Source: Robertmurraya kyonggiensis
GTDB taxonomy: Bacteria; Bacillota; Bacilli; Bacillales; Cytobacillaceae
Direction of reading: 5' to 3'
Assembly (NCBI RefSeq): GCF_005116465.1
Contig: NZ_SWBM01000001.1
Coordinates: forward strand, 1,364,001 to 1,428,000
Length of the DNA stretch: 64,000 bases
The notes beneath the pieces were generated by a model. It did not search any database. It saw only the letters and a list, made by a program, of their open reading frames with translations, and was not told where the DNA came from. Positions within the stretch are counted from its first letter, which is position 1; each line of letters starts with the position of its first letter. The translations under genes and the position numbers were made by a program. This document shows, piece after piece, positions 1 to 10,316 of the stretch.

Positions 1-1862
1 CTAAAGTAATCCCTAGTTTTTCCAAAAGCATTCTCCATAATTATTATAACATTTTCAAACTCACGACCCTTTGTACCGTGATAAGTATGATAATTTATAT
101 TCTGCTCTTGTTTATCTATAATAAACTTATACCACAATTCATACTCATCCATCTCAATATCTAATAACTTTTGTATTATTTCATTTGCATAATCAATATT
201 TTCATCAGTAATATCATTAAATAACTTTTCTAAAAGAAAATTTTTAAAAATTTCACATGAAGTAATCTTATAACCAAATGTCAAATCCATTATTTTTTCA
301 TAGATTTCATTGTTAACACTTGTATAGTACGCTGATATTGAGGTTATATATTCACCTAGTGTTTTACCCTTATTTTGTTTTAATAAATTTATTAACTTCC
401 TTAAATCTTCTATATTTAATTTATCGGACAAGCTTTTTTTAGACAATATCTCAAGCACAGGTGTCTTATTATTCAATATATTATTATGTAGTTTTATAAT
501 ACTAAATAATAATTTAGGGACCTCACCTAACTTTGACAAATCATTATTCAATAATTCTGTATTAAGTTGATTATAGTTAATACCTTTGTATTTACCAGTC
601 TCTTTAAAAGCTTCATATATATTCTTAAAGCCGCTATATTCTGCTACGACCTTATTTGTTAAGACTAGACAATGAAGTTTATTTGCTGAAGAAATGTTCC
701 ATTCATGTACGTACTTATTTATAAAGTCCCTAACATTTTCTTGAGCTCCTTTATAGAACTTTATGCTTCCCCCTCCACAATCATTATAAATTGAGACTTG
801 TTTGATGTTATCGTTTCTAATCTGATTAATAACACTAATAACTTCTTTTGTTGATCTTCTATTAAACTCCTTATTTATCGGTTTTAATCCAATGTGAATA
901 TCGTTTATTTTACTTCCTACACCGTCATCATAAATATTTTGAGCGGTATCACCAAAGTAACCTATAAAAAGTTTATGTCCAATTTTCTTTGCGTAATTAT
1001 CTAAGGAACTCATTATTGACACAATTTTTTCATTTGTATCCTGATACTCATCAATAAAAACAAAAGGGTATTTATCAATAACTATTTGTTTTAAAGTGTC
1101 ATATTTTTCAATTATTCTTTGACCATATTCTAATAAGGTATCATGACTAATTTTCATATTATGTAGTTGATCATTATTATAGTTAGAAGTGTAATCTACA
1201 AATTTATATTCTTTTTTATTTAAATTGATATTTTCTAAACAAACCAGATTTCTTTCTAATTTGTATATAGTATTTACTATTTTTCTAAAATTACTAACGT
1301 TTTTAAGAATTTCTGGAAAATCTTCTAAAAATGGTTGAAAGGCCATTTTTAAATCTGCTGCTCTAACATTATAATTTTGATAAAATAATTCTTTATTCTC
1401 GAACATTATCCTTTTAAATTTTTCTTTTTTTGCATCATCTAATTCTTGGTATTTTTCAAATTCCTTATTAGTTATAATATTTTTTTGTAAAATTGAAATT
1501 TCTTCTTTCAATTTCTCCTTATGAATCTCCACTAATTCTTTTTGATATTGTTTAATAAGTCCCCAAATTCTTTCGTGAATTGTTGAAACTAATACTATGT
1601 CAGAGTTACCTAATCTCTCTTTGACCTCTTTAGTTGCAACATTAGTATATGTAATACAAATAATTTGTTGATTATGTTTCTTTAAACTCCTCCCATAATT
1701 TCTTATTACATACTTTAAACTCTCAATAAGAGAATATGTTTTACCAGCGCCTGCGCCAGAATTAAATATGATACTTTCACTATTCTCTATAGAATTATAA
1801 ATACTAATTAATGATTGCATTTCCTTTTCTCTATTTGACGGAGATATTATTGATAAACTCAT
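1..1862 (-). CDS. UvrD/Rep-like superfamily 1 helicase, Gabija GajB-type (3' end outside window)
   Basis: Partial gene of 620 codons that runs off the left window edge. Walker A (GAGAGKT) is at residues 36-42, the DEYQDT Walker B/motif II at about 271-276, a GDTAQ motif III near 304, and HGTKGREF (motif V of UvrD-type helicases) close to the window edge, so only the last helicase motif is missing. The ATG lies one base after the stop of the OLD nuclease, and its AAAGGAG ribosome site lies inside that gene, so translation is probably coupled. A UvrD-like helicase directly after an OLD nuclease is the known layout of Gabija (class 2 OLD). The role as effector partner in phage defence is inferred from that context. 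It is longer than the reference GajB of about 500 residues. Confidence 0.85.
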   Translation of the reverse strand, partial: MSLSIISPSNREKEMQSLISIYNSIENSESIIFNSGAGAGKTYSLIESLKYVIRNYGRSLKKHNQQIICITYTNVATKEVKERLGNSDIVLVSTIHERIWGLIKQYQKELVEIHKEKLKEEISILQKNIITNKEFEKYQELDDAKKEKFKRIMFENKELFYQNYNVRAADLKMAFQPFLEDFPEILKNVSNFRKIVNTIYKLERNLVCLENINLNKKEYKFVDYTSNYNNDQLHNMKISHDTLLEYGQRIIEKYDTLKQIVIDKYPFVFIDEYQDTNEKIVSIMSSLDNYAKKIGHKLFIGYFGDTAQNIYDDGVGSKINDIHIGLKPINKEFNRRSTKEVISVINQIRNDNIKQVSIYNDCGGGSIKFYKGAQENVRDFINKYVHEWNISSANKLHCLVLTNKVVAEYSGFKNIYEAFKETGKYKGINYNQLNTELLNNDLSKLGEVPKLLFSIIKLHNNILNNKTPVLEILSKKSLSDKLNIEDLRKLINLLKQNKGKTLGEYITSISAYYTSVNNEIYEKIMDLTFGYKITSCEIFKNFLLEKLFNDITDENIDYANEIIQKLLDIEMDEYELWYKFIIDKQEQNINYHTYHGTKGREFENVIIIMENAFGKTRDYF

Positions 1863-1863
1863 C

Positions 1864-3900
1864 TTAATTCTCCTTTACTAACTTTTTTGTTAACCATATT
1901 ATTCCACTCTCAATATATCTTGGCATAGAAGGTGTATTTACCACTTCCTCTTGAATTATCAATTTATATAGTAGCTCATTAGCAAAATCACTTTTGCTTT
2001 TTGCTAATTTTTTTTGAAGCTTGTACGAATTTTCCTTTATTTTTTGAAATCTTTTATCAGTCATGATGATTTCTCGATATATTTTAGGTTTAACTTTTAT
2101 TAAAACACTATTTAAAAGAACATTTTTATAATTTGTTAGAATTAATGCTTCTTCAAAGCTTGTCGCAAAGTATCCCTCCACCTCTGTCTGATAAGCAATG
2201 TACATATTGTCTATTTCAAGCTGATTTGGTAAACTATCTAACTTTTCATAATTAGAATTGTACTTCTTTATTGTTTCATTAGTGGTTACTCTATCTGTTA
2301 GGTTAGAAATTTGTTTAAATGTTTCCTTTTCTGTCTCGGATCTTTTAATATCTAAATCGGTAATTAGAAGTGTTGGAACTTTTAGTAACTTAATTAACTC
2401 ATGATATACCAACCCATGAGCCCCATCAATATTAAATATAGAGATATAGTATTTATTGAGAACTTCATCTTTATCAATATAATATTTTAGTAGTGTTTCT
2501 TCTGTTACTCCTTCAACGAAAATGATTGCATCGGAAAAAAACAGTTCTGAAACTTTATATTTTATATGTTTTTTTAGAAACTTGAGATCATTCTCTCTTT
2601 TTTGCTTATCATAAGATTGACTCTTTGGTATAATAATATCATCATGCAAATTTACTATATGAGTAAAATTATTTTCTATAGTAATGTAATTAATATTGTT
2701 AAAAGTATTACCACTATGTATTTTACTATTCAATATATGTGAAGAATGTGTCGTAATTATCAATTGACTATTTACGTTTTTATTTTTACTTTTCAATAGT
2801 GAACCAATAGTATCATTTATATTTTTAATAAATAACTCTTGCATCTGGGGATGCATAAAGGTTTCTGGCTCTTCAATAGAAATCAAATTAACTTTACTAT
2901 TAAAGGAATCCTCGGGATATTTTTCCATATAGTCAATTAAATCAGCTATGATCATCATTAATTTTGTATATCCTAATCCAAACTGATTTTCCGGAATATT
3001 AATATCCCTTTCAACATATTCATATTTGATTAAATTACTCATCAATTTTTGAAAAGTAAGATCTGCTCTTAAAAGGACCTGAAGTTTTTCTCTTGATTCT
3101 ATTCCCTCTAAAGATTGATTTATATCCTTAGTATGTTTATTACTTATTAATCTTGTTAACTCCTCATTTATTAAATTAATTTGAGAATCAAGGTTCATAC
3201 CTTCTTCTTCAAATAATGCTTTATATCGATATTCAATAATTTTACTAAATGCCCTCGAAAGGCTCTTTTCATTCTCAATATTATTAGCTTTTATTGCACG
3301 TAATTCAATCAGCTTATTAATACTAAAATTACTTGTTACTACCTCCCCTCCTGCATTATAATAATTCGTGTTAAACTGAGAAGTGTTTATTAATTGCAGG
3401 AATTTATCAAATCTCTCTATTCCAGAGTATTTATCTATTAAGAGTTTCACATCTCTTTTAAATATTTCTTGATCATCCAATTCCACTTTAATTAAAATTT
3501 CTAATTCAGATCTATCCACATCTTCTAGGATCATGAAAGGAATAATATTGGATATTAAATCGTTACTATTATCTTCAATTCCAATACCTATTCTAAATTG
3601 AAGGAAAGGTGTTTCAATTATTGATTGATTTCTTTCATATTCGACTAATAATTTCTTTAAATAAGAAAAATTAAAATCATTTGCTTTAAATTCTTGATTA
3701 TTTAATAGCTTCTCTAATCCATTAACAATAGTTGTTTTTCCACAATTGTTTTTTCCTACTATTAAGGTAGTGGTAGGTGCAATATTTATCTCTCTCCCTT
3801 TTTTTTGTTCCTGATAGCTACTTGCATCAACAAATTCTATTTTATTATTTTCTGTTCCAAACTTTCTAAAGTTGCTGATTTTTAAACTCTTTAAAAACAT
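1864..3900 (-). CDS. OLD-family ATP-dependent nuclease (AAA ATPase + TOPRIM), Gabija GajA-type
   Basis: Protein of 678 residues. An N-terminal ABC/SMC-like ATPase carries Walker A GKNNCGKT (49-56), Walker B with the acidic pair in ISIEEPET (about 340-347) and the THSSH H-loop (384-388). A C-terminal TOPRIM domain follows, with the metal-binding Glu in FVEG (463) and the TDLD aspartates (515/517). OLD proteins of this class nick or cut DNA, with ATP controlling the nuclease. The start was placed at 3900, after a G-rich ribosome site; an ATG further upstream (3942) has none. It is larger than the reference GajA (about 580). Coupling to the adjacent helicase gene makes a Gabija-type defence pair the best reading. 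Base composition is clearly more AT-rich than the rest of the window. Confidence 0.85.
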   Translation of the reverse strand: MFLKSLKISNFRKFGTENNKIEFVDASSYQEQKKGREINIAPTTTLIVGKNNCGKTTIVNGLEKLLNNQEFKANDFNFSYLKKLLVEYERNQSIIETPFLQFRIGIGIEDNSNDLISNIIPFMILEDVDRSELEILIKVELDDQEIFKRDVKLLIDKYSGIERFDKFLQLINTSQFNTNYYNAGGEVVTSNFSINKLIELRAIKANNIENEKSLSRAFSKIIEYRYKALFEEEGMNLDSQINLINEELTRLISNKHTKDINQSLEGIESREKLQVLLRADLTFQKLMSNLIKYEYVERDINIPENQFGLGYTKLMMIIADLIDYMEKYPEDSFNSKVNLISIEEPETFMHPQMQELFIKNINDTIGSLLKSKNKNVNSQLIITTHSSHILNSKIHSGNTFNNINYITIENNFTHIVNLHDDIIIPKSQSYDKQKRENDLKFLKKHIKYKVSELFFSDAIIFVEGVTEETLLKYYIDKDEVLNKYYISIFNIDGAHGLVYHELIKLLKVPTLLITDLDIKRSETEKETFKQISNLTDRVTTNETIKKYNSNYEKLDSLPNQLEIDNMYIAYQTEVEGYFATSFEEALILTNYKNVLLNSVLIKVKPKIYREIIMTDKRFQKIKENSYKLQKKLAKSKSDFANELLYKLIIQEEVVNTPSMPRYIESGIIWLTKKLVKEN

Positions 3901-4195
3901 AGAGCCCCCCCATTTCTTTATAAACCACTCATAGAACATCAATACATGTTAATTAATCAAAACTTATTTCGACAAAATTCTATATCTCTCCCTAAATTAT
4001 ACTAAAAATTACCTGCCATTAATCAACTTTATTTTAAAATTTTGTAAAAACAAGGGTTAGGTTAAATTCTTTTGCTTTTAGTTAAACCTTAAAATTATCT
4101 TCTTTTCCCTTTAAAAAATCCTATTTAAAACCATCGAGCTGCACCAAAGAAATGTGTCGCTATATTCAGTAATTTTGTTTCATTTATTAATATCT

Positions 4196-4236
4196 TAAGT
4201 ATATTTGTGTCAATAAAAATGACACAAATATACTTA
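4196..4236. repeat. Perfect 17-bp inverted repeat
   Basis: Arms of 17 bp, core TTTGTGTCA and TGACACAAA, flank a 7-base AT spacer, between the defence pair and the LAGLIDADG gene. There is no clear U-run on either side, so it is not a standard terminator. It could be an operator, or a recognition site of the neighbouring DNA-binding protein. The rest of the 416-base gap (3901-4316) is AT-rich with nothing else recognised apart from the next entry. Confidence 0.6.
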
Positions 4237-4246
4237 TATAAAAAGA

Positions 4247-4272
4247 AAAAAACCTTATTTCTAAGGCTTTTC
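4247..4272 (-). terminator. Probable terminator of the LAGLIDADG gene
   Basis: On the minus strand a short stem (CCTTA/TAAGG with A/T flanks and one bulge) is followed by seven U residues, about 45 bases after the stop codon of the upstream gene. Confidence 0.5.
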
Positions 4273-4316
4273 TGATTTAAGTATTATTGTGTCGCTCGTC
4301 ACCCCTTTTTTTTGAC

Positions 4317-5432
<1,116 letters not shown>

Positions 5433-5691
5433 TCAACTCATCCTCCCTATTCGTTAGGTTTGTGGATTCATTGATGTATTTCTATCCATATTATAACACA
5501 AAACAGAACTAATGTTCTAATTTGCAAAAAAACTATATGAGATGCCCTTCCCTTTTAGTTTCTCCTTCGACTTTTCAGCTTCACTTCTCATTAATAAGTA
5601 AATGTATAGGACTTATCAGTTTATATTTGTATAGTGGAATTGTAGAATAAAGGAAACAGATAATACTAATCAATGGAAGGAAGTGCACGCC

Positions 5692-6816
5692 TTGGATAAA
5701 CAGTTCGCAGGGCATACTTTATTACAATCTGTACCGTTTGGAAATGAAATGTTAGCAAGCCGGTTAGTGATGGCCCCCATGACAAGAATCTTTTCTCCAA
5801 AAGGTGTCCCAGGGGAAAATGTTGCACAATATTACCGTAAACGTGCTGAGAATGGGGTTGGGCTTATCATAACTGAAGGAACAGCCATCAACCATCCAGC
5901 TGCAGTAATGAGTCCCGATATTCCTCGCTTTTATGGTGAGGACGCCTTAGCTGGCTGGGCAAATGTAGTTAATGAAGTACACCAAGCAGGTGGCAAAATC
6001 ATCCCACAATTATGGCATGTTGGTGCAGCACGAAAAGCAGGCAGTGAACCACATATTGACGCACCACCTGTGAGTCCGTCTGGTTTTACTTTAAAAGGAC
6101 ACAGAAATGAGAAAATAAAGGCTTTAACGAAAGAAGAAATCACTGAAATGATTGATACATACGCCGAAGCTGCATCAAATGCCAAGCGTATCGGATTTGA
6201 CGGAATTGAATTACATGGAGCTCATGGATACTTAATTGATCAATTCTTTTGGGAAGTAACGAACAAGCGGAACGATGAGTACGGTGGAGATATAGGAGCA
6301 CGAACAAAATTCGCGGCAGATATTGTACGTGCTTGCAGGAAAGCAGTCGGGCCTGATTTTCCAATTGTCTTTCGTTATTCACAATGGAAAGGAAGCGATT
6401 ATCAAGCTAAATTAGCTAAGAATTCTAATGAGCTTGAACAATTGCTCATCCCACTGGTTGAAGCTGGAGTAGATATTTTCCATTGCTCTACAAGACGAAT
6501 ATGGGAACCTGAATTTAAAGATGAAGATCCATCCTTGAACTTAGCTGGTTGGACTAAACGAATTACTAAGAAGCCAACGATTGCGGTCGGTTCCGTGGGA
6601 ATTAACCGTACATATCTGAGTAATCAGGATAATGAAACTGTAACCATTGTAGACAATCTCAAAATTATAGATGAAAAAATCAAAGCAGGCGAATTTGATT
6701 ATGTAGCAGTTGGCCGCGCGCTACTAGCTGATCCAGAATGGGCAGTAAAACTCAAAAATGGTAACCTTGATCAAGTAGTACATTATACTAAGGAATCTGA
6801 GAAATACTTGGTTTAA
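5692..6816 (+). CDS. NADH:flavin oxidoreductase, Old Yellow Enzyme family
   Basis: A TIM-barrel FMN enzyme of about 374 residues that probably reduces activated C=C bonds (enals, enones, nitro compounds) with NAD(P)H. Visible family marks are the N-terminal NRLVMAPMTR-like segment (here SRLVMAPMTR), QLWHVGAA in the middle, the HGAHGYLIDQFF substrate/FMN segment, and a C-terminal phosphate-binding strand (IAVGSVG, then YVAVGRALLADP). A TTG at 5692 lies 11 bases after GGAAGG; the in-frame GTG at 5683 is only two bases from that site and is less likely. It stands alone between an AT-rich island and a terminator. Confidence 0.85.
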   Translation: MDKQFAGHTLLQSVPFGNEMLASRLVMAPMTRIFSPKGVPGENVAQYYRKRAENGVGLIITEGTAINHPAAVMSPDIPRFYGEDALAGWANVVNEVHQAGGKIIPQLWHVGAARKAGSEPHIDAPPVSPSGFTLKGHRNEKIKALTKEEITEMIDTYAEAASNAKRIGFDGIELHGAHGYLIDQFFWEVTNKRNDEYGGDIGARTKFAADIVRACRKAVGPDFPIVFRYSQWKGSDYQAKLAKNSNELEQLLIPLVEAGVDIFHCSTRRIWEPEFKDEDPSLNLAGWTKRITKKPTIAVGSVGINRTYLSNQDNETVTIVDNLKIIDEKIKAGEFDYVAVGRALLADPEWAVKLKNGNLDQVVHYTKESEKYLV

Positions 6817-6860
6817 TTACTTCCAAAATCGCACATTTTATCAGCCTGCAACTAACATCT

Positions 6861-6893
6861 GCCCTTCTTTAATTGAAGGGCTAAAATTTTTTT
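6861..6893 (+). terminator. Rho-independent terminator of the ene-reductase gene
   Basis: GCCCTTC/GAAGGGC 7-bp stem with a 7-base loop, followed by a T-rich tract, about 45 bases after the stop codon. Confidence 0.85.
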
Positions 6894-7019
6894 GTAAGAA
6901 TGAAACTTGATTAGATTACTAGCTATGTGACAAACTATTAACTGGTGTCCCTAGTATACTTCTTCACATTTTGGAATGTTGACCAAGAATGTATACATGC
7001 CTCGTTTGAAATATGTATG

Positions 7020-7502
7020 CTAAAAAATATACTTAAAATAATTGAGCGTCGGGACTATAAAATTAGAATTGTACATAATATCAAGCTCGGATTTTGTTAC
7101 CCATTTTATATCACACACTTCATCTTTTTGAAGTAAGGTCTCTTCTATTTCAAAGTCTTGCTTAAAAAGCCATACATCATAAAAGTCATTGAAAATATCC
7201 CTACGTTCGCTTTTTATTAACTTACCATTTGACCTATTCAATTTAATCCCGATTTCTTCCCTTATTTCTCTTATCGCCCCATCAAGACTATTCTCCCCTG
7301 TTAATATCGAACCACCTGGACATTCCCATAAATTAGGGTAGGGTTTATCTGGATGCCGTTTTGTTAGAAGAATTTCACCCAGTTTATTCTCAATCCATAC
7401 ATGAACAACTATATGATAATCACCAACTGCTAACGGATTCCCACGTACATGTGTTCTTTCGGTTTTATTTCTATTTTCGTCATAAATATCCCAAACTTCC
7501 AC
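7020..7502 (-). CDS. NUDIX hydrolase
   Basis: Protein of 160 residues with a complete Nudix box starting at GGSILTGE and ending in REIREEIGI, the Mg-binding and catalytic helix of this family. The N-terminal segment (VWDIYDENRNKTERTHVRG) and HVWIEN.GEILLTKRH resemble the isopentenyl-diphosphate-isomerase-like NUDIX proteins common in Firmicutes. The substrate cannot be told from sequence; a nucleoside diphosphate derivative is likely. The GTG start is preceded by GAGGAGG at 7-base spacing. An overlapping upstream reading frame may couple its translation. Confidence 0.85.
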   Translation of the reverse strand: MEVWDIYDENRNKTERTHVRGNPLAVGDYHIVVHVWIENKLGEILLTKRHPDKPYPNLWECPGGSILTGENSLDGAIREIREEIGIKLNRSNGKLIKSERRDIFNDFYDVWLFKQDFEIEETLLQKDEVCDIKWVTKSELDIMYNSNFIVPTLNYFKYIF

Positions 7503-7563
7503 ACATTTCCCTCCTCATCAATTCTTTCACTACCTGGTGCATAGTTAAAGTGTAACTTTTCAC
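7480..7563 (-). CDS. Possible 27-residue upstream peptide overlapping the NUDIX start
   Basis: AAAAGGAG precedes a GTG, and the frame stays open for 27 codons, ending inside the NUDIX gene; the NUDIX ribosome site lies within it. No homology was recognised. It may be a coupling leader or chance. Confidence 0.25.
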   Translation of the reverse strand: MKSYTLTMHQVVKELMRREMCGSLGYL

Positions 7564-7758
7564 AATTCTCCTTTTAAAAAAGAAAAAAGTTTTCTAATAG
7601 TTTAAGAGTTGCCTTTACTCCCCATTTTTGAGCAATAACATTGGATTCTCCACTTTCCAAAGAAAAGCTAGGATCCTCCCCTTACTATTGTTATTGCTCT
7701 ATCCTGCGGCTTTACTCCAATTAGAAAAGATGATTACCTTTTATTTCAGTCAATCGTT

Positions 7759-8226
7759 TTATTCAATAAACTCTATTTTATTTTCCCGGCACCATTCAAT
7801 CGCAATTTGTTTAAAACATTCGTCTCGGTATGAATACCATAGGTCTTCTAATCCATAATCAATAATTTTGTCCTTAAATCTCCTAAAGGCACCCTTTCCC
7901 TTAATTACCGTAGATAAAGAATCTTGCTTTCTTTGATCACTCACTGTTAAGCAAAAGTTTTCCATTATCTCATATTCATTAACATCATACTTAGTAGGAA
8001 GTTCTATATAATTTTCAAAGTTTTCCACCACGTCAATTGCCAACATTCTATTTTCAGCTTCCCATTCCGGTAAATGATCAAATGGTTGTTCGTCTTCAGC
8101 AGCTCTCAAATCCTCCGAGGTGATTATCACTATTTCACCCGTTTTAATATTTAGTAAAGAACGTGAATCTTCAAACTGTATTCCCATTTCCTCAATAATA
8201 TCTTTTAGTTTGACTTGTATACTCAT
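7759..8226 (-). CDS. UPF0158 family protein
   Basis: Acidic protein of 155 residues. The pattern of short N-terminal strands (VKLKDIIEEMG, then TGEIVIITSEDL) followed by LPEWEAENRMLAIDVVENF and a C-terminal LEDLWYSYRDECFKQIAIEWCRENKI segment matches UPF0158, a family of unknown function. ATG start with AAAAGGTGATC upstream. It follows the kinase-like gene by about 50 bases on the same strand and may share its transcript. Confidence 0.75.
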   Translation of the reverse strand: MSIQVKLKDIIEEMGIQFEDSRSLLNIKTGEIVIITSEDLRAAEDEQPFDHLPEWEAENRMLAIDVVENFENYIELPTKYDVNEYEIMENFCLTVSDQRKQDSLSTVIKGKGAFRRFKDKIIDYGLEDLWYSYRDECFKQIAIEWCRENKIEFIE

Positions 8227-8275
8227 GAATAGATCACCTTTTGATATTTTTTTACTAGATCCCTAGTCGAAAAGT

Positions 8276-9148
8276 TTAGTTAGAAGGTAGATATTTCCTC
8301 CATTCATTCCAGGCCCCCATATAACCACTTAAGTCGATCGGATGAACTTTAATACATACCGCAATACGTGTATACAACTGAAAAAGAACTTCATCCAAAA
8401 GTCGTTCCTCTGTAAAAGAAGCTTGGCTGTTCCACAATGAAAAAGATGAAAAAAGCGTGCTTAAATTTAGACTATCAGGCGAAGAACAAAATGCATAAGT
8501 AAAATCGTAAATTTTTGGTCCGATTAATGGTGATGGGTCAATAACTCCTTTTAATTGGTTTTCCATGTATACAAAATTATGTACACCAGTATCTCCGTGT
8601 AAATAATACTTTTCTTCTTGATTATGATATCTTTTCAAATTATTTACCAAAATCTCTACTCTTTTATGGTCTTCACTTGGAAGGGAATCTCCTATATTCT
8701 TTTGGGCAGACTGCAAACTACTTTGGTTAAAATCTGACCAAGAATTTCTTTGGACTCTATTGAGTCTACCCCAAGGTGTGTCTTTATCCACTTTTTTGTA
8801 TTTATTGAAAAGCTCTTTTATTATAATTGCCATCCATTCTCTTTTCGAACCTCGATTATAGTGTGTCTCTCCAGAAATATGAGAGTAGACTATAAATTCT
8901 TTATCATAGTCTGTATAAAGAACATCTGGTAACAACTTTACATCATGATAAGCCATAAGAAATTCCTGAGTCGCAGCTATACTCATAGGGTTGTCTATTT
9001 TTATCACATAAGTTGGTATATTATTAAAAAGGATATTATATAAAACACCATTAGTTGTACCACTTTTTAGTCCTTTCAATTCCATACCCTCATTTATTAT
9101 CAAACCTTTATTTATTAAAATATAAATGATTTCATTAATTTTTCCCAT
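8276..9148 (-). CDS. Aminoglycoside/choline-kinase-like phosphotransferase (APH family)
   Basis: Protein of 290 residues with a protein-kinase-like fold. The catalytic loop is YLHGDTGVHNFVY (Brenner's HGD..N), followed by the metal-binding GVIDPSPLIGPKIYDF that replaces the kinase DFG. The N-lobe has NGVLYNILFNNIPTYVIKI with the ATP-binding Lys. APH relatives phosphorylate aminoglycosides, macrolides, choline or homoserine; the substrate here is unknown. The start was set at 9148, with GAGG nine bases upstream; the in-frame ATG at 9163 lacks a ribosome site. The ribosome site lies inside a small upstream frame, suggesting coupling. Confidence 0.8.
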   Translation of the reverse strand: MGKINEIIYILINKGLIINEGMELKGLKSGTTNGVLYNILFNNIPTYVIKIDNPMSIAATQEFLMAYHDVKLLPDVLYTDYDKEFIVYSHISGETHYNRGSKREWMAIIIKELFNKYKKVDKDTPWGRLNRVQRNSWSDFNQSSLQSAQKNIGDSLPSEDHKRVEILVNNLKRYHNQEEKYYLHGDTGVHNFVYMENQLKGVIDPSPLIGPKIYDFTYAFCSSPDSLNLSTLFSSFSLWNSQASFTEERLLDEVLFQLYTRIAVCIKVHPIDLSGYMGAWNEWRKYLPSN

Positions 9149-9362
9149 CTTTTTGATCCTCATTTGTTAATTTATGTGCGGCTATAAGCTGTAAATTCAA
9201 TTTCATCTCCAATACTATTCTGCTCCATTCATTTAATAATTCCATAAAAAGAGTGTTATCCCTTCTTGGATTAACGATAGTTGAAAAAGAGGAGCGAAGC
9301 TTATGAAATACTCGCACCTTTTGCTGTAGAAATCTTACGTAATCAAGAAATAAAAAAATCAC
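9135..9362 (-). CDS. Small hypothetical protein between methyltransferase and APH-like kinase
   Basis: GTG-started frame of 75 codons, 16 bases after the methyltransferase stop, overlapping the kinase start by 14 bases. The C-terminal half (EWSRIVLEMKLNLQLIAAHKLTNEDQK) is helical; the N-terminal half looks poor in protein-like character. The ribosome site (CAGGG) is weak. It may be a real coupled gene or the remnant of one. Confidence 0.35.
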   Translation of the reverse strand: MIFLFLDYVRFLQQKVRVFHKLRSSFSTIVNPRRDNTLFMELLNEWSRIVLEMKLNLQLIAAHKLTNEDQKDGKN

Positions 9363-9378
9363 TAATTACCCTGTATTT

Positions 9379-10095
9379 TTATTTTACGCTATGAAAAATA
9401 AAAGATTTGGATTCTACTGTTGCTTGCTTAAACTCCCAATCACCATATACTTGAATTTGTGAAAATCCTACTTGTTTCAAGGATTTATAGATTTCTTCTC
9501 GTGTTCGAAATTTTAATTGCATTTTTTCATGAATCAGTACTTCATCTGTACGTGCATTTTTCACAGTTTCATAGAACGTAAAAACATCTTCTACAAACCC
9601 CTCGTATTCTGTCCAAATTTCAAGTGGATCACCAGTCTCCTGATTTATGGCAACATCTGGTGTCATATCCTTTTCCCACTGTTCCCACGCTCTTGCTAGT
9701 GGGTTACGTGTATCAAAGATAAGATGTCCTCCAGGTTTTAATGCTTGATATGCATCTGTAATGACGTGTTGCCACCCTTGATCTGTAAGAAATACTTGAG
9801 CAACATTTGCTGTCATGATAACTGTATCAAAAGCATTTGTTTGTAAATTTGAGCTATAACCAACAATCCAAGTCACCTCGCCTGGATACTTTTTATGTTT
9901 CGCATATTCAATTGCTTCTTCATTCGGGTCAACAGCTGTAATCTGATACCCCGCTTTCGCAAAATGAGATGTCAATCTTCCTGTTCCACAGCCCAAATCA
10001 GCTATTTTTTTTGCATTTACTTTTTTTAATAGGGCCAAAAAGAATTCATCATCTACGCCCCAATGATTAATTTGGTCATATACTAACGGAATCAT
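9379..10095 (-). CDS. Class I SAM-dependent methyltransferase
   Basis: Protein of 238 residues with a Rossmann-like methyltransferase fold. Motif I is IADLGCGTGRLTSHFAKAGYQITAVDPN (SAM binding plus the acidic ribose contact), then the post-I FDTVIMTANVAQVF and LKPGGHLIFDTRNP of motif III. The substrate is unknown. AAAGGTGGAG precedes the ATG. Two further genes follow on the same strand (small ORF, APH-like kinase), so the three may be one operon. Confidence 0.8.
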   Translation of the reverse strand: MIPLVYDQINHWGVDDEFFLALLKKVNAKKIADLGCGTGRLTSHFAKAGYQITAVDPNEEAIEYAKHKKYPGEVTWIVGYSSNLQTNAFDTVIMTANVAQVFLTDQGWQHVITDAYQALKPGGHLIFDTRNPLARAWEQWEKDMTPDVAINQETGDPLEIWTEYEGFVEDVFTFYETVKNARTDEVLIHEKMQLKFRTREEIYKSLKQVGFSQIQVYGDWEFKQATVESKSFIFHSVK

Positions 10096-10250
10096 CTAAT
10101 TACTACTCCACCTTTACTATATACATCTTAACTATGCGCCCTCTCAGTCATTCGATAGCCAGTCTTCCTTTACGACTAGTTACACCCTCCCGCCAATCTG
10201 GTTCACATATATTCCATTTTTTCGATGGCCATGTTCACAGGATAAGCAAA

Positions 10251-10279
10251 AGCGACACTCCCGTTAAGAAAGCATCGCT
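10251..10279 (-). terminator. Hairpin with U-run after the broken DnaA-N gene
   Basis: AGCGA/TCGCT arms with wobble-paired inner stem give about 12 pairs, followed by four U residues on the minus strand. Confidence 0.45.
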
Positions 10280-10316
10280 AATTTAATTCAAAAGTTATGT
10301 AAGGAAGAATTATGTT

